Below the pieces are notes generated by a model, which saw only the letters and a list, made by a program, of their open reading frames with translations, made no database searches and was not told where the DNA came from. A stretch of DNA of 64,000 bases, taken from NCBI RefSeq assembly GCF_000425345.1, contig NZ_AUDG01000019.1:1-64000 (forward strand), written 5' to 3'. A program made the translations under genes and the position numbers. This document shows, piece by piece, positions 61,910 through 64,000 of this stretch. The stretch is from Rheinheimera baltica DSM 14885 (lineage in GTDB: Bacteria; Pseudomonadota; Gammaproteobacteria; Enterobacterales; Alteromonadaceae). The first letter of the stretch is position 1; every line of letters begins with the position of its first letter.

Positions 61910-63159
61910 TGAAATTAGCCCGATTAAGTTTATGGAACCGGCGTGGCACTGTGCTAATGACCTGGTTGTCGTTAACCATTAGCATTGCACTCCTATTGGG
62001 GATTGATCACTTACGTACCGAGGCAAAAAGCAGCTTTACCAGCACAGTATCCGGTACGGATTTAATTGTTGGCGCCCGCTCAGGCCAACTTAACCTATTG
62101 TTGTACTCTGTATTTCGCATTGGTAATGCTACAGCCAACATCAGTTGGCCAAGTTACCAGCGCATACTTAAGCATCCGCAAATAGACTGGAGTATCCCAA
62201 TTTCATTGGGCGATTCGCACCGTGGATACAGGGTGATGGGCACAAGTGACGATTATTTCAACTTTTATCGTTACGCCAATAGCCAGCCGCTTAAGCTAGC
62301 CGAAGGCAAAGTGTTTAGCGGGGTGTTCGAAACTGTATTAGGGGCTGAAGTAGCGCAAAAGCTAGGCTATCGCATTGGCGAACAGATATCACTGTCTCAT
62401 GGTGTGGGCGAGGTTAGTTTTAGTCAGCACAAGGATAAGCCGTTCACTGTAGTGGGCATATTGGCACGCACTGGCACGCCTGTGGATCAAACCGTACACG
62501 TGAAGCTTGAGGCTATCGAGGCAATACATTTAGATTGGCAGCAAGGTGCGCCCATACCTGGACGCCAATTAACAGCAGAGCAAGCGTTAGCCGCCGATCT
62601 TACGCCGAAATCGATAACGGCCTTTATGGTTGGGCTTAAATCGCGGATGGCAACCTTTACCGTACAGCGGCAAATTAATGAATATAAGCAAGAGCCATTA
62701 ACCGCTATTTTACCGGGCGTCGCGCTGGCAGAACTTTGGCAAATGTTGGGTATGGTAGAAAACCTATTGTTGCTTATTAGCTTATTGGTGTTGCTGGCAG
62801 CATTGGTTGGCATGATAACCACCTTGCTGGCGTCAATGAAGGAGCGCCAGCGCGAGATGGCCATTTTGCGCGCCACCGGGGCACACCCCTGGTATCTGTT
62901 TGTGCTTATTCAGCTTGAGGTGCAAATTGTTACCCTGCTATCAATGCTGTCGGCTGCGGCCTTACTCTTTGTTAGCCTTTTTGTTCTGCAAGATAAACTG
63001 GCTGCCGAGTTTGGCCTGTTTATCAGCCTACAGATTATAAAGCTAAACACCCTGTATTGGGCGGGCGGTGTGATGGTGTTGTCTGCTGTATTGGCCACCA
63101 TTCCGGGCATTATTGCTTATCGCAAAGCCCTGGCGGATGGGCTTACGATTAGGTTGTAG
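61903..63159 (+). CDS. FtsX/MacB-type ABC transporter permease (zinc cluster)
   Basis: A 418-residue permease with one helix near the N-terminus (RGTVLMTWLSLTISIALLLGIDHL), a periplasmic MacB-like domain (about 45-280, TDLIVGARSGQLNLLLYSVFRIGNATANISWPSY) and three C-terminal helices (about 285-410, KERQREMAILRATGAHPWYLF). Partner of the ATPase just upstream. Its substrate is not evident from sequence. Confidence 0.87.
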   Translation: MLMKLARLSLWNRRGTVLMTWLSLTISIALLLGIDHLRTEAKSSFTSTVSGTDLIVGARSGQLNLLLYSVFRIGNATANISWPSYQRILKHPQIDWSIPISLGDSHRGYRVMGTSDDYFNFYRYANSQPLKLAEGKVFSGVFETVLGAEVAQKLGYRIGEQISLSHGVGEVSFSQHKDKPFTVVGILARTGTPVDQTVHVKLEAIEAIHLDWQQGAPIPGRQLTAEQALAADLTPKSITAFMVGLKSRMATFTVQRQINEYKQEPLTAILPGVALAELWQMLGMVENLLLLISLLVLLAALVGMITTLLASMKERQREMAILRATGAHPWYLFVLIQLEVQIVTLLSMLSAAALLFVSLFVLQDKLAAEFGLFISLQIIKLNTLYWAGGVMVLSAVLATIPGIIAYRKALADGLTIRL

Positions 63160-63266
63160 TGAAACCGGGCGCAGTTTGTGCTTTGTTGAGCCGGTTACCG
63201 CTAAGCACTATTTGAACAATAAGGGCTTCTGGGTATACTGCACGTTTTGCCACTTAGGACACCGAA

Positions 63267-63767
63267 ATGTCGCTTTATTTAGTTTACCTTGGGGGAACAG
63301 CCCCTAATGCGAATATAGAAGTGCACGATGTACGCTTTGTCGCTGCAGATAATATTGAAGCAACGTATCCGCTATTGCGAGAGCAATGGTTTGGGACGAA
63401 AAAAGGCTTACATATCGATAGTTACATGCAAATACAGCACATCGACGGTTTTCAGGTTAGTTTGCACACGGCACCACAACAGGCAGAGCACAAACTGTTT
63501 TTTGTGAATTTCGGTGGCTATTACCCGGATAAAATTGCCGAACAACATGACTTTATGCTGTGCGTGGCGTCTAATGTCGCACAGGCGAAAGCGAAGGCGA
63601 AGCGTCTGCTGTTAACTGACGCAGATAGCCCGCATAAAGATGACTTACTTGAACTGGACGACTGTTTTGCTCTGGAACAACTGCAAGGGCAATATATTCA
63701 CTTAACGCCGTCTGGCCAAAGCCAACCAATGCGACCAGACTGGTCTGGCTATAATGTGATTGGCTAA
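63267..63767 (+). CDS. DUF1543 domain-containing protein
   Basis: A 166-residue protein matching the DUF1543 pattern: MSLYLVYLGGTAPNANIEVHDVRFVAADNIEATYPLLREQWFG, LHIDSYMQIQHIDGFQVSLH and KLFFVNFGGYYP. It looks cytoplasmic (no signal peptide). No function is established. It stands alone, between the zinc cluster and the convergent acyltransferase. Confidence 0.85.
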   Translation: MSLYLVYLGGTAPNANIEVHDVRFVAADNIEATYPLLREQWFGTKKGLHIDSYMQIQHIDGFQVSLHTAPQQAEHKLFFVNFGGYYPDKIAEQHDFMLCVASNVAQAKAKAKRLLLTDADSPHKDDLLELDDCFALEQLQGQYIHLTPSGQSQPMRPDWSGYNVIG

Positions 63768-63787
63768 TTTATATTGGCCCGTTTGGC

Positions 63788-64000
63788 TTAGTCTTTAGCG
63801 CTGTAGCATAGCGCTATCGAAGGTCTGGCATGTTTGGTTTTGCTAAAAAGCTGCGCTTCCAGCATTGTGCGCAACTTAAGATAATCCGGTTTCAGCGTTG
63901 CTGTCATTGTGCGTACGTCTAAATAATGCGGTGCTCTTAATCCGTTTAAATTAACAGGCTGGCCTATTTGCACAAAATGAATACCCACACGGCGCAGCGC
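63788..64000 (-). CDS. PEP-CTERM/exosortase-associated acyltransferase-like protein (3' end)
   Basis: The frame is open to the right edge, giving the last ~70 residues. The visible part (LRRVGIHFVQIGQPVNLNGLRAPHYLDVRTMTATLKP) resembles the C-terminal part of FeeM/autoinducer-synthase-like GNAT proteins annotated as PEP-CTERM/exosortase-associated acyltransferases, where a G-I-H-F...IG-P-V...G-R-x-P-Y segment is typical. This would tie in with the PEP-CTERM-like protein at 8622. The family assignment rests on a short segment. Confidence 0.5.
   Translation of the reverse strand, partial: ALRRVGIHFVQIGQPVNLNGLRAPHYLDVRTMTATLKPDYLKLRTMLEAQLFSKTKHARPSIALCYSAKD

Overview
The window reads as chromosomal DNA of an aerobic, piliated gammaproteobacterium. 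Cytochrome bd genes, the rpsT-murJ-ribF-ileS-lspA-fkpB-ispH block, type IV pilus minor pilins, OmpW and a PEP-CTERM-type protein together suggest the Rheinheimera/Alishewanella/Arsukibacterium neighbourhood of the Alteromonadales/Chromatiales. That placement is inferred from gene content and protein similarity; no search was run. Almost all of the DNA is coding.

Layout. (1) 1-6.2 kb: cydABX-DC on the minus strand. cydC is cut near its 3' end by a group II intron whose last ~137 bases open the window. (2) 6.3-9.5 kb: an RpiR-type regulator divergent from anmK (anhydro-MurNAc kinase), then a secreted choice-of-anchor A protein with a PEP-CTERM-like tail. (3) 9.6-17 kb: a PhoB/OmpR-type two-component system with a DJ-1/PfpI protein, a YbbAP-like ABC transporter and an exported protein of unknown function. 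Three promoters here share the same direct-repeat box, TTTCAC(A/G)-N4-TTTCAC(A/G), at the same distance from the start codon. (4) 17-18.6 kb: an accessory island with two toxin-antitoxin pairs (ccdAB and phd/parE type) and related palindromic repeats. (5) 18.6-31.3 kb: a deacetylase coupled to a CoA-transferase/GNAT fusion, OmpW, a DUF3300 protein, an OlsF-like bifunctional acyltransferase, an LpxH-like phosphoesterase, GhrA, SmrA, small membrane proteins (one apparently frameshifted) and an M28 peptidase.

(6) 31.5-39.6 kb: a BigR-like ArsR regulator and the conserved block rpsT, murJ, ribF, ileS, lspA, fkpB, ispH. (7) 39.7-51.9 kb: an AlgZ/AlgR-like two-component pair followed by two successive minor-pilin operons (fimU-pilV-pilW-pilX-pilY1-pilE, then pilV-pilW-pilX-short PilY1-like-pilE, with a convergent fimT-like gene). 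(8) 52-55.4 kb: nadE, glnB, a TPR lipoprotein and an M28 peptidase. (9) 55.4-59.8 kb: three different photolyase/cryptochrome genes in one overlapping operon, including an iron-sulfur (6-4)-type photolyase and a CRY-DASH. (10) 59.9-63.2 kb: a zinc-regulated-type cluster (ZrgA, DUF3299, ABC ATPase, FtsX-like permease). (11) The right edge has a DUF1543 protein and the end of an acyltransferase resembling those linked to PEP-CTERM/exosortase systems.

The observations most worth following are the intron-interrupted cydC, the three-promoter Pho-box-like regulon at 9.6-17 kb, the doubled minor-pilin operon with a reduced PilY1 paralogue, the three-photolyase operon and the toxin-antitoxin island. 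No tRNA, rRNA or CRISPR array was seen.
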